Shown here piece after piece: positions 35,932-47,610 of a DNA stretch of 64,000 nt. Numbering within the stretch: position 1 is the stretch's first letter; each line of letters starts with the position of its first letter. Source of the DNA: Dipylidium caninum (Eukaryota; Platyhelminthes; Cestoda; Cyclophyllidea; Dipylidiidae); the NCBI GenBank assembly GCA_017562135.1, contig QEYB01000999.1:620001-684000 (forward strand). Direction: 5' to 3'. The notes under the pieces were generated by a model, which saw only the letters and a list, made by a program, of their open reading frames with translations, was not told the origin of the DNA and did no database searches. A program made the position numbers and the translations under genes.

Positions 35932-38900
35932 ATGCCGGAGCCAACTACGACTAGTACTGGAGGGGGTATTGAGAGGGATAAAGAGGAAATAGAATACATA
36001 AATGTAGACGAGGACACGGATACTGGCGATTCAGAGTTTGAGCCCCCTGAAGGGAGCGGTGTCCCAGATGACGACAGTATTGCAGCGGACGAGGATGCTA
36101 CTGATGAGGAAGAAGTCAATGGTTTGATGCGAGTAAGAATATGCTGCTCTTATTATATTCTTTCTGCTGCTTTCATATTGCAACCTAATTTTTATGCCAT
36201 GGGTTAATGTCGTAACTTCTGACCGAACTATTATTTCTACTGTTTTCTTGTTCTTAGTTCAAATTATTTTCGTTAAATTGTTTATATTCCCATTTATCTT
36301 GGGAACCGCTAAGGTATCTACTCATTACTCGGCTTTTATCTTGAACTGAGATGACCCATACGGTTTAATGGTGCATAACTGGGTCTACTGATTATTTAGT
36401 ATATATCAAGTGCAAACCATTGCAATTCGGCCCTGCATTGTAAATTATTGTATCCGCCTGGATTTTAAATAAGAGTATACTGTTTACTACGCCAAACATT
36501 TCTATCATTTTTTACCTTCATAGGAGAGTGAAATGTCTCTAAGCGAGCTACTGGCCTCCTACGGTCTCCCTGCTTCTGCAATTCCTACTGAGAACTCCTC
36601 GATAAGAGGGAATTCATCAACCTTGGGCGAACGTTCGAACACCCGCAGACGGCGTTACAATGGGAACGCACTGCACGTACCTACTGACTCCTCATTGGCG
36701 CAACAGAGCATCACAAACGGTACTGGCCATAGGGTAAGAATCGGTCTTTTGGTGGCAACGACTATTGAAGATCTTAATAAAAGGTATTGCAGATTATTGG
36801 TATCTCCTTAAGGGAATCTTAGTGATATGGCGCAACTGATAGTCTTACCATTATCAGCTTGCTTATGAAGTGTTCTTCTTCTACAAGGGTAGTTTCTGCC
36901 AGACACGTTTCAAAATATGCGCCATTTTGACTAAAGCAAATACCGAATATTTGAGCTGTATAGTTGCTGTTAACGGAAAAAGAATCCTTTATAATATTGT
37001 CCTCACTCCATTGAAGATTACACAAATGCTCTATGTCTTCGGCGGTGTCTCCGTACGTGTCAAAATAAGCGAACGTTAAAGTAAATGCGTATTAGAGTTG
37101 GCAGGATCTTAGACATAATGTGGGATCGGGAACGGTGCGGAATGCTGGATTTGAGCGATGGTTTTAATCAATGTTGTCGATCTGGAAATAGTCGTAATGC
37201 TTCAATCGTGGGGGAGTTTTAGAAAACTTGAATTGGTTCATAGGGGTGTCTGGGTTGCAACTGGACACAACCACTAATCCGGTGTTAATACGGTGAATTT
37301 GAATACCCGAATTTCTGTGGGATTAGGATGGATATCAGCAACTGTGTAACTGCATATAAAACTGCCCTAAATCTGCATGGATCGAACTTCCTGCCTTGAA
37401 CAGACATCGCTGCTCATTGTAGGAGTTGGACATAGTAATGATATCTATAAACGCTTGCAATAGACCTTTCGTTTTTGCATTACCTGATGAACTCTAGGCA
37501 ACGCTGCAAATTCCACCAGCATCAGCGATGCTTGTACTGTCGTTACTCAAAAGTGAGTAAACGTTCTGACGAGATTCGCTATCGCTGCGATGCGTTGCGA
37601 TCTACACTGTGCGGGTGATTATCCATCCATGCATACACCACTTAAACGCCCTGAAGATAGTTGGTGTTTGGGATTAAACAGGGGTGGCGTGAATTCGTTT
37701 ACCTAAAAGCTGTATACTAGCCTATTTGTTCACCCATAAACACGCCGATTCGTCTTCTCACTTCTCTTCCCTCTTGCTTTTCCCAAGTTTTCTGGTAAGG
37801 GGATGAGTGTTTCATTGAGCCGTGTCCTTCGCTCTTGCCGTAGTCCAACGACGCAAAAGTCGGTGGTATGGGGACAATCGAAATCGATCTCACCTCGAAT
37901 AACGGAGATGTGGTAGAAGAGGAGGAGGAAGAGGAGCTAATGGGCGAAGTGGTGGTAGAAGATGAAGTTGATGACGATGCAGATGTTGATGAAGACGATG
38001 ATGATGAAGAAGAGGAGGAAGACGTAGGTTCCGATTCCAAAAATCACGCCGTATCGCTATGGTGCAAGGCTCTCGCGGGTAGGTCTTCTTCATCCTCCCT
38101 TGCCAAGTAGGTCTATAACTCGAGACGCACCTTTATTTCTTCCCTCTTCTTTTCCGCACACTTCCACGCAGCGGGTGACTCTCCGCCTGCCTACAATTCC
38201 GAGGAGGATGAGGACTATTTTCCCAACGTTGAAGGCGAGGGAGATTGGCGTGGTGTGCGTACCTTTCTATACTTTCCTGCCTCTTCACTGTCAGTTTTCT
38301 TACAATTACTTCATATCGCTAACAACTGAGATTCCACGTAAATCTCGCTTTGAACGATGTTCTAAATTCCATCGCAATTTCGTATTTACCTTGAAAGCGA
38401 AATGATAGGTAGTTCAGTCTCGAGTCTCTGCTAGGTTAGCCACTAGTATACTTTAGTTTACGAATTGTACGAACCGAGTGCTGGAAGGGTAGAGTAGTAG
38501 CCTGTTTGTCGTTCTTGAATATGGCGAACGGAGGGTGGCAGAAGGACACAAACCATCTCTCATATGGGCTCGGAAAATGAAGAAGGCGGATTGTGATGTT
38601 CTGGGAGGCCCGTGTCACGAACACCGGCCCCACTGGCCATCCACTTACGCCATTGAATTGGGAAGAAGACTCGTTGATGGTGCTTAACCCACTTGTAACA
38701 TAGGATGCCCCCCTAATAGTGACTACTTATTAGTATTTCTATGGTTTTCCATGTCTGTGTTTAAAGAATGTAAGTCTCCTCGATGCAATGCTCACTCGTG
38801 ACCTCTCGCTCCCTAAGTCCTGGTTTTCGCTGTTATTTTCGCCCCTATCCGTCTAGGTAGGTAACGTCTTCGAGCACTTATAATTGGCTTTATTCCGATA

Positions 38901-41900
38901 CATATCAAGTGTCGATATTTTTGAGGTGAGTTTCTAGGGGAGCCTATACTCCCTTCCCCCGTTAGCTCGTTTTACTGACTCGGCAAGTCATTACACACTG
39001 ACTGGTTGCGCACGCGACTGCTCAGAACGGTTAATTTTGAAGGGCTAATGGCGAGAAAACCCAAAACGCGGTAGATCCAATGGTCTTGTTGAAGGAGATG
39101 AGAGACGGTCATAGTGACAATTAAATATTATCAATTTTAATTTTTTGCCCGCTCTATGCCGACCCATTGGTAAGTAGTATGAATGTGTATATATATTTTT
39201 TATTTTGTATCCAAAAAGGAAATGCACGTGGGGGAGGAGTACCAGGCCATCGTACCACCCATTCAGCCATCAGTGAATGTTCGAACAGACTCTCACCTGG
39301 GCATGGAGGCACGAATGCTCTGGCAACCCAGCCATCTGTCAGAGGCGGAGGTGGAACGTTATCAGCAGAACTACTCGCGCATTCTGGCCCTTGCCGCACC
39401 AACTACGCGTGTGCCCGACGATGAAGAGGTAAACACCTTCTCCGTCACCTCTCAAATTCGATATTGGCTCTCAAGACTAACTTTTCCACCCTCTTTTCCC
39501 CCTTTTTGTTTAATTGTCTCGAAGGCAAAGCACAGAACACTCATACCGATTTTTCAGTGTCTTGGCTTTTTTTTCTACCTCACAAGTTTTCACAAATTCA
39601 TTGTCGGATGAATTCTTCCTCGCATCCGCCCTCAGCCCCACCCTAAAATCTTTAACTGTTACCGTAGAAGTTAGTTTAGTAGGCCTCAAGCGCGTCTTAA
39701 TTTAACCACCGGATCTTCCTCACCTCATCGGTCTTCTCTGCTTACGTTCAAGAAGAAGCGTCGCCTTGACCGTCGTCTTAGCCTAATGGACAGCGCATTA
39801 CCCGAACCTATTCTATGGTTACTAAAAAATCTCGTGAACATTTTACGCTTTTTACTCAAAAGATATCTCAGAACCACCAAACTTGGGTTTTTCACAATGT
39901 TTTTCTCAATCTCTGCTCTGGTTATTGTGTTCATTTTATCAGTTTCTGTTGAATTGATAGTTCAGTGCATAAATCTGAAGACGAGGAGATACATTTTTCC
40001 CACCTTCTGCCCTCCGCTGCGTTCACACCCCCTTCAGAAACCTGTGAATTTCATAGTTCTTTTCTCTTTCACTGAATCCGCTCAACGGAAACCAAATGGC
40101 AGGAGGAGCGGGTCATGCTGAAGACAAATTCACCCCCTCTCCTACCTCTATCTTGTGTCACACCCGAAAGAGATTTTGTATTATTTTTCTTAGATTTTTT
40201 CTCTCCCCCCCCCTTCCTCTACTATTTACCACTACTTGCACATGTCGGCTTTCAACTTCTTAAAAATCGGTAGCGCATCCCAAATTTTGAGCACGAGAGC
40301 TACGACCATCGTCATTATGCTAACTGGATGAAATCGTCTGAAGTGGATACGATATGAGGACCTACAGAAGAACGGTGCAGTGTCATTTTTGACTACTTTA
40401 TTTAATTAAAACATCCACCGTCCTCATCATTGCTAGCCTCCCTCGCTACGTTTCCATTCCTTTTTCCGAATCCCATGACTTAAAATGCGGCATCCCACTT
40501 AATGCCCACATTGCCATTTTAATGAGTGCCACGCTTGTATAAATTGTCCGCCTGCGCGTGTGTGGCGAGAACTGGGATGTACCGTTAATTTTGAGATTTT
40601 AGTCTGCGGAAATAAATAGTGGTCACCATTAAGTTGTCAGTGGTATTTCTCTCTATTATAGGCACTCTTCCTCCTTCTGCGATCCAACTTCGATACTGAC
40701 GAGGCACTGAGTCGTCTCCAACTGAAACCCGTTCAACCCAACGGTCAGTGCCCTAGTCCATCTGCCAACCGATGTTGTGATCTAAAGGGGGATGTTTCCT
40801 TCTTGTTATTTGTGTTTCCACTTCGTTGTGTTTCTTATTCGCAAATTCTCCCAATCAAACGGCATTTTTCTCATAATCACGTTAAACAGCTAGCCAACAC
40901 TCCCTACTTCATCCCCGCCTCTTCCTTCAGGCTTCGGAGTATATCTCCATATTTAACTGGAAGACTTAGATGAGGATAAGTGCCAATTAAATTCCTGCGA
41001 ATTCTATATTTCTTCGGCCTTCCCTCTCGGAATTTGTCGGAGGATGCACCTAATCCGTTCACGTCATCTTATTGTCCACTTTCCGTGTTTCTCGTGAATA
41101 CCTCTTGGTGGGTAGACAGAGTGGGTTGGCTCTCCATTTCCCCTTCTTTGGAGGTCTGATCTGTTCCGTTGGCAGAAATTCTCCCTTACCTGGAGACCTG
41201 GAGCGAGTCGGATTGCACTGCCTTCGAAAAGGGCTTCATCGCATTCAATAAGAACTTCTTTCAAATTCAGCAGAATAAGGTAACATCCTGCATTTCGAGT
41301 CGTTTGTGCTACATAATAATCAAGTAATTTTACACTATTTTGTCTTCAGTTACGTCACAAAACAGTGGGCGAACTAGTGCATTTTTACTACCTCTGGAAA
41401 AAGACTGCACGTCATGATGAATTCGTCCGTCTCTACCGGCGCGAGAAAAAGAAACCCCTCCACCCTGGCATTACGTGAGTCTGCCGATGCCCCATCAATT
41501 TGGTGCCTCGTCGATTCAACTTTACTGTGACAACCGTCTAGTAAACATTGTTTTCATCGACTCAATTAACGTCGAATAACAAAAATTTGCGTGATCATCT
41601 TCCTTTCCAGCATTAGTTGTTGACTCGAAAGCATCACTAACAGTTGACAAACTACCTTCCCTAGTTTGTTGTCTTCGATCATTTTAAATCCATTTTCTCC
41701 AGCATTAAGTGCATGAAGCCGTAAATGTAACGCCGTAATCTGTTAGGAATTGTTAGCTCCCGTGGAGAACCTGGAGAATTATTCCGACCGGGTAAAAATC
41801 CAATTGGGTTCACTCCTCTCCTGGTGATATTTATGCAGAGTATGGATAACAATTACGAGCAATTTGTACGATGAATTGCAGAGATTTCATGGACTGCCTT

Positions 41901-42518
41901 ATGAGGGAGCAACTTTCCAAAGTCACCGGTCCTATGGAAGAATTAGGGGATCTCGAGGGTGAACCCCAAAACCAATCGCAGTCTTCAGTGACTACCTCCA
42001 GGACGGAAGCTCCCATCCTTTCCGTCCAGTCCCCCTGTGAGCTTTCGCTGCTCCATTTTATTCATCTGATATGTTAAGTCATTAGGAATGACAGGTCCTG
42101 ACTTTCCCGATTTACGAACATCTTTAGCCTTCCTGTTTATCGTAAAAAGGTATATCACCGTGTCTCACTTGAGATGCTTTGGCACTTACAACAAGACAAT
42201 TTGTGTAATCTTTGAATATCCTGGATTACAATAAGCACGCCCTAGGCTGACGAATTACCTGCATACAGAAACTAATAACCCACGTCGTCATCGTTGTGTA
42301 CACGCTTGAACAGTTCACATCCAAAGCAAGTTGACATGGAACCAAAATCAGCTGACCTCATCCGCCGTGTTAAATGCGATTTTGACGGATTCATATTAAA
42401 AAACGCTCGAAAATCACCTTGTGGTCTTTTTAGCCTCAAGCAATGTAATCTCTCCGTCGGATCGCGGGGAGGCACCGAGCCGGAATGCATCAACAATCAA
42501 TTGCAACAGCTACGCTGA
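35932..42518 (+). CDS. MIER1: MIER-type ELM2/SANT transcriptional corepressor
   Basis: MIER proteins recruit histone deacetylases through ELM2-SANT modules. Exons: 35932-36132, 36524-36733, 37844-38078, 38172-38254, 39219-39428, 40662-40743, 41176-41279, 41350-41474, 41882-42036 and a last exon ending at 42518. Phases agree throughout the first nine. The order matches MIER1: an acidic N-terminus, the MSLSELLASYGLP motif (residue about 72), a long Glu/Asp run in exon 3, SEEDEDYFPNVEGEGDW, then ELM2 (about 244-340; LLRSNFDTDEALSRLQLKP) and SANT (about 341-395; WSESDCTAFEKGFIAFNKNF and ELVHFYYLWKKTARHDEF). LHPGIT closes the module. The last acceptor is uncertain: 42331 keeps phase but lacks a pyrimidine tract. 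The ATG abuts a splice acceptor. Which vertebrate paralogue it corresponds to is unresolved. Confidence 0.93.
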
Positions 42519-42671
42519 GAATTAAACGTGCCTCCACCACTCAAACACCCTAATCACTCTGTACACATCCATATGCAGCACACTTTATTAGTTCGTTTTT
42601 TATCAGCAGGACTCGTGTACGTAATGTCTAAAATTTATACACTTTAAAGCCTAAAACATTTTAATTTACCT

Positions 42672-42677
42672 AATAAA
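42672..42677 (+). promoter_or_regulatory. Likely poly(A) signal of the MIER-type gene
   Basis: AATAAA about 155 nt after the MIER-type stop codon, in the short gap before the convergent PDCL3 gene. Confidence 0.5.
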
Positions 42678-42785
42678 CTACTCCAACGAATTGTTTTCCA
42701 CGCTTCCGGATTTCGGAGAAGCGCAACGCTTATTTGTTCCAAATCCATATTAAAAGATAATTACAAGAAAGGGTTGGACGGCTGG

Positions 42786-43756
42786 TTAGTTGCTGTCGGA
42801 GTCACTGGCCCGATTGAGGTGTCCTCTGCGAATACGAATAGCGTTTGCCGAACGGATCGCGCCCGAGACTTCGTGTGATTCATCTTGTTCAGTAGGCGGA
42901 ATTGCCCCTACCTTGGCCAAGCGCTCTTCTAAATCTGTCAATAGAAAATACTGTTAAGACAGAAAAGACTGAATCTGGGACTGGATTCCAAGAACAAACC
43001 TTCAATGGTGCAAGGGTGACCACCGAGGGCCTTGATTCCGACGTACTGGGTCTTCACGTCTCCTTCGAAGTAAATGACAATTGTAGGTAGATTGCTCTCG
43101 GGGAAGTTAGGGACACAGAGGGAGACTTCACCGCGAAGGAATTTAACCATCGGATAACGAGGAGCCAAGGTTCTTAAGTGTTGATCAACGACAGCGCATT
43201 TCTCGTTCCTAATTTTAATGCAATACAAAGACTGAGGAGTTCGATGTGTGTAAAGGGCGTCCATGTATACTCACCCTTTTCTGTGCAAGATGAATCACGA
43301 CATACACCCCTTTACCGGCATTATTTACAGTCTGTGTCCAATCGGACTTTGTGACTTCACAGTAGAAACCAAACTTCGATTTTATTGCAGCCTCGCGCAT
43401 TTCTTCAAGTCTTTTTTGTCTATAAAGCTCGAGAAACTTGATGTCCTCGTCTAGGTCGTTTCCACCTATATCCTCTAGGGTTTCAATTTCTTTAGTCAGC
43501 TCCCCTAAGTTCATTTTCCGTACGACATCCCTTTCTAATAAATTAGTATAAGTTATATTCTATGGTTAATAACTGGGATAAACCGAGTACTTTGTGTTTC
43601 AGGGGACGGCGGAGGAGTCTCTTCTTTAGGTTTTGGAAGAGGAGGAAGGATGCCCTTTTCTCGAAGAACATCGTTGAACTCCGTATCTTCTGGAATATTC
43701 TGGTCCTATAGTCTCTCAACACTAGCATAATGCGTACATACAAGCCGACCCTCCAT
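42786..43756 (-). CDS. PDCL3: Phosducin-like protein 3 (PDCL3/VIAF type)
   Basis: PDCL3 proteins have a thioredoxin-like fold and act as co-chaperones with the CCT chaperonin. Exons in transcript order: 43756-43742, 43705-43591, 43534-43275, 43231-43000, 42934-42786, giving 256 residues with all phases agreeing. The start MEGRL plus DQNIPEDTEFNDVLREKGIL matches the family N-terminus. A helical segment, IKFLELYRQKRLEEMREAAI, leads into the thioredoxin-like domain (CEVTKSDW, GVYVVIHL, VVDQHLRTLAPRYP, FPESNLPTIVIYFEGDV). The C-terminus ends in RASDSDSN, like the vertebrate RDSDSE tail. The first intron is exactly 36 nt after a 15-nt coding exon, and the third is 43 nt. An 8-residue insert (SLYCIKIR) relative to other PDCL3 proteins follows from the only phase-compatible acceptor at 43231. 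Confidence 0.95.
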
Positions 43757-46700
43757 CGTCAACCCCGACAACCCGTATGGCCACTTTTTTGTAATAGGGG
43801 CCCTGTCACAATTCGAAAAAACAAACAATTTTACTAATCTTAAATAACATATTAAGACTTCGGTTAAAATATTATCATTTATGTTCTAAAACCTAGATAA
43901 GACTCTTTGCCTTCAGCACATATGATCCTATTTATATTTACATATGATTCTATTCAGTATTGTGCAAATTTACCACATAGTCATAAATCGTCCCCATACA
44001 ACTCATTTAAACATGGGCGAGATGATGAAGTCACTATTCAAAATAGATTCCTGCAAACCAATTCAACCAGAAAATGCTAACAACCATCTCACTACTTAGA
44101 CGCGGCATCGGTAACAGTACCCCATCCTACCCCTTTTGACCCACTCATAATCTGAAATACCATTAGGGACTTGGAATTGTTCAAGAAATAATGGCTCCCT
44201 CTTAACTAACAGTTACTCGCATTCTTTCCCTTTGACCTCTTTTCAAGTAACACAAACTCCTTCCACATCCCCATCCCTCCTCCTTGTACCACCAGGGGGT
44301 TCAGGCGTTAAGGATTAAAGGCCTTCTATTTGCCACTATCAAAGGCGCTTTAGATTGCAATATTGTCACATTAAGTATTATGACAATTATATTATTTCTT
44401 ATATAACTTTTTTCTTACCAGTGAACTCGGGTAGTGTGCACCACCGCTAGCTCGTACCATAAAAACGACAATCTATGACCTCCACATTCCTTTACTCCAT
44501 TAAATCCTGATGATTTGTTCCCCCCTCGCTCGCCTCCATTGCTACACTTGCGGCGATGATTAATAACTATCAGGGCGTTTGTCTTGTCACTGCGTTACCA
44601 AAGGGGGCGGGAGATTAGACGAAACCCCAAGACCTAAGATTGCGTCCGAATTTTGATTAAAACAAACAGGAGCATTAAGGCTACTTAGCAAATATTTACT
44701 AGCCAATTATCGTGTTTCGTTCAACGCGCTCTTTTAAGGTAACGTTGACAAACAAATGAACGACGACTCGCAGCTCAGGTCTTCGTAAAATTCATTTTAT
44801 CATATTACCACGTCACGCCCGTGTCTCCGCCCATATGCCCTTAGTCTACAGATGTGTCAACTTTCTCAACCGCAATGTTCGCGACGTCTCAACGCACTCG
44901 CAACGCCCCTGGAAGGGAAATTCAACAAACTCAATTTTGCAAAATGGTGAATAAATTAAACAATCCGCAGTGATGAGAGAATTTTAAATGTTCCTCATTA
45001 GCATATCTCATAAAAGTATTATAGGAAAGTGGTATCTTATTAACCTAGATTGGAGGATATGGCCTAGAAACACTAATAAATCATGAAAACTCAGTTTGTC
45101 GATTCACTGATCAGTGTCAAATGGGTAAATATAAACCGGTGAAGGGAAATGCGCAATGACAGGCGGAACTCACCCCTTTAATAACCTTCGACAGAGAAAA
45201 AAAGGTTGGGAAGGTGACAAAAAGGAAGACATATTTTTTTCTCTATTTCAAAAGGAAGCGCAACTTTACAAAAAACACGATACTGATGAGAATAGATAGG
45301 AAAGAGATGAAAGACAATGAGTTAGGGGAAAGGCGGAGATAATGCGAAAAGCAATCAGACATCTTTCGGCGGGACATCGTTCGTTCGGCAGAGCGCCGTT
45401 AAGTAGGACAATTGCATTGCCACCATCACGATGTGTCCACCGACCCCCGACCCCCGACACCACCGCCAACCCCGCCCTCTCCCGCTATTGCTGTTGGTGT
45501 AGGGTTTGACTGTTCGACGTCAAATGAAGAATCGTCTAAATGTCGAAGACGAGAAAAGAAAGGTGATGAAGGCCATTCTGTCAGCTATGGGACACTCGAA
45601 TCGACGTTTAGCTGGCGCCAGAAGAAGCTGAAGTTGCTTTAAAGTCATTTGACTTAGCATTCCCGACACTTTAAGTTTAAGACCTATAGGAGGTGATTGC
45701 AAAGGTCATGGAACTTCGTCTCAGGGTTCAGAGATGTGATGGTTTTGTTAGAAAGCACCCCATAACGTAGTCATCATTAGCAGGACTTAGCAGACAATCA
45801 AAATACGCCGGTGTAGCAGACAAACAAAAAAAGAGTGGAGAATAATTGTTGATGACTGGCCACACACCGATAAACGCTTTAGGCGTAATAAAAGATGGCT
45901 AAAGTGCCTACTTAACGAGACACTTTGCACAAATTTCGAATGTCACCCTGATGGAAATGGAGGTCAGCTTACAAACCAAGGCGATGGCGACAATCATGAA
46001 CACAGGCGCAAAACACGAACCCTCCTCCCTCCACTGTCAGTTATTTATCTATGTCATAAAAATGGCATCCAATAAACAAGCATACCGCGAAGGTACGGGA
46101 GGTAAACAATGTACTTCATCAGTAGAAACAAAGTTCCTCGAAGCGTAGAAAAAAATAAGCATGAAAAATATCCCTCGCCCAAAAGGAGGAAGTTAAAACG
46201 GTCGATGTGAATGAAGAACGGTGTCTTAATTTGATTGAAGAGGTCGAGTGAATAAACAGCGTGCTGGGGAGTGGGAGCTAAGGCAGAAAAAAAATGGTTT
46301 ACAACCACGGTATCGTCACCACAGGTTCAGACGAGTCAGGAGTAGAACGGAATGGAGCATCGCAGTTGTGAGGACAAAACACGGAGCGCATTACCACCAG
46401 CACTAGGCCTTACCGGAGCTGTTTTCTTAGCTTCACAGCTCGCAAATAGAATGTACTTAAGAAGGTAAACGACGACTCGAAGCGTATGCACTCCCCTCTC
46501 CCCGAACCCTAAAACTAACGCGTCCTCACCCTATCACCTGACCTTTTCAGTCACATGAAGCCGCCACCGGCAGAGGAGGAATTTGCGAATTTAAGGGTGA
46601 TTTGAACTACGCCACGTGTGTTTGTGTGTGTGTATGTGTAGGAGTACCGTGGTTTGAAAGGTCTCCACTGTTCCGCTCGTTGTAGCTGATACAAACACGC

Positions 46701-47610
46701 CTGGTTCTGGGTGTGACTAGATGTGAATGCCGCACCACAGACACGCATTCAAAAACGTCTCCTCTCGAGCCCGTATTTACTTACCTGATGGGTAAAGCAA
46801 AAAAACTATTTACGTATATGCGTGTACAGAGGGTGATTAGAAAATTTGCGCACCAAAAGCAAGGAATTCATCAAACCACGGGCTTCAGCCACTTTCAAAA
46901 AAAGTGGCTCAAGCCCGCATACTAAGCGTAAATTTCATTAAACTATTGCACAGTGAACTTAACAAGTTCACCCCGAGTCAAAAGCCTTCTTCGCAACCCC
47001 TCGAGTAGCCCTTACAACCGTTGGTCGGAGCAGAATGCACACCAGTGCGGGACGTGGTGGTTGAGGTGACGGGAGGAGGGGAACAGCGCCTGTCCCGAGC
47101 TGACCTCAACATGGTGTCCATAAGCTCGTCCAGGCGGAATGAAGGAGGGCCGACCCTCGTGTATCGCAATGATACACGCATTCCCGACTATTTGGCGCGA
47201 GTGTGGACGGGGACAGTGGTACTCAGAAATAAGGGCATGAGCACAGAAAGCGAGGTGGAGCCTGTGGCAAATACCGTAATGAAAAGTGGAGAGCGAACCC
47301 TCGAGGTAATTAACGAAAAGAGGTCACAGCCTAACAACAAAGTTATGTGAATGGTAAAAGAACAGGCAGAGGATGATGATGCAGAAACAGCTGCGCCCCG
47401 AGGAAAGAAAGTGAAAAAATACCGCATCGAAGGGGACGAACGACACCGACCAAATAGATAATCTGCTAAATCGACACTCAAAGAAAAAGACGGGGGTGGG
47501 ATACTTGGTCGTTAAAACTGACACTGATCTGAATGCAGAGGATCGCAGAAGTGCAATAACAGAAGAACAAAATAAGTAGTAGAAAAAAAGCAGCTTCCAC
47601 TCGAATGGCG
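43757..47610. other. Intergenic region between PDCL3 and the CUB/LDLa receptor gene
   Basis: About 3.9 kb. It includes a C-rich, pyrimidine-biased patch near 45430-45490 and a GT-rich stretch near 46616-46640. A minus-strand open segment at 46978-47190 might be a last exon of the neighbouring receptor gene. Nothing else was recognised. Confidence 0.4.
46978..47190 (-). CDS. Possible additional 3' exon of the CUB/LDLa receptor gene
   Basis: After an acceptor-like AAATAG a minus-strand frame reads SGMRVSLRYTRVGPPSFRLD and ELMDTMLRSARDRRCSPPPV, then stops at 46978. Its composition resembles a cytoplasmic tail. Joining it to the upstream exon needs a phase-0 donor, and the best candidates near 47615-47625 are weak. 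The receptor frame already has its own stop at 47611, so this may equally be chance. Confidence 0.25.

Noticed and set aside
47021..47350. 109-codon plus-strand frame near the receptor 3' end
   Set aside because: It mirrors the possible minus-strand exon at 46978-47190 and has no independent support.
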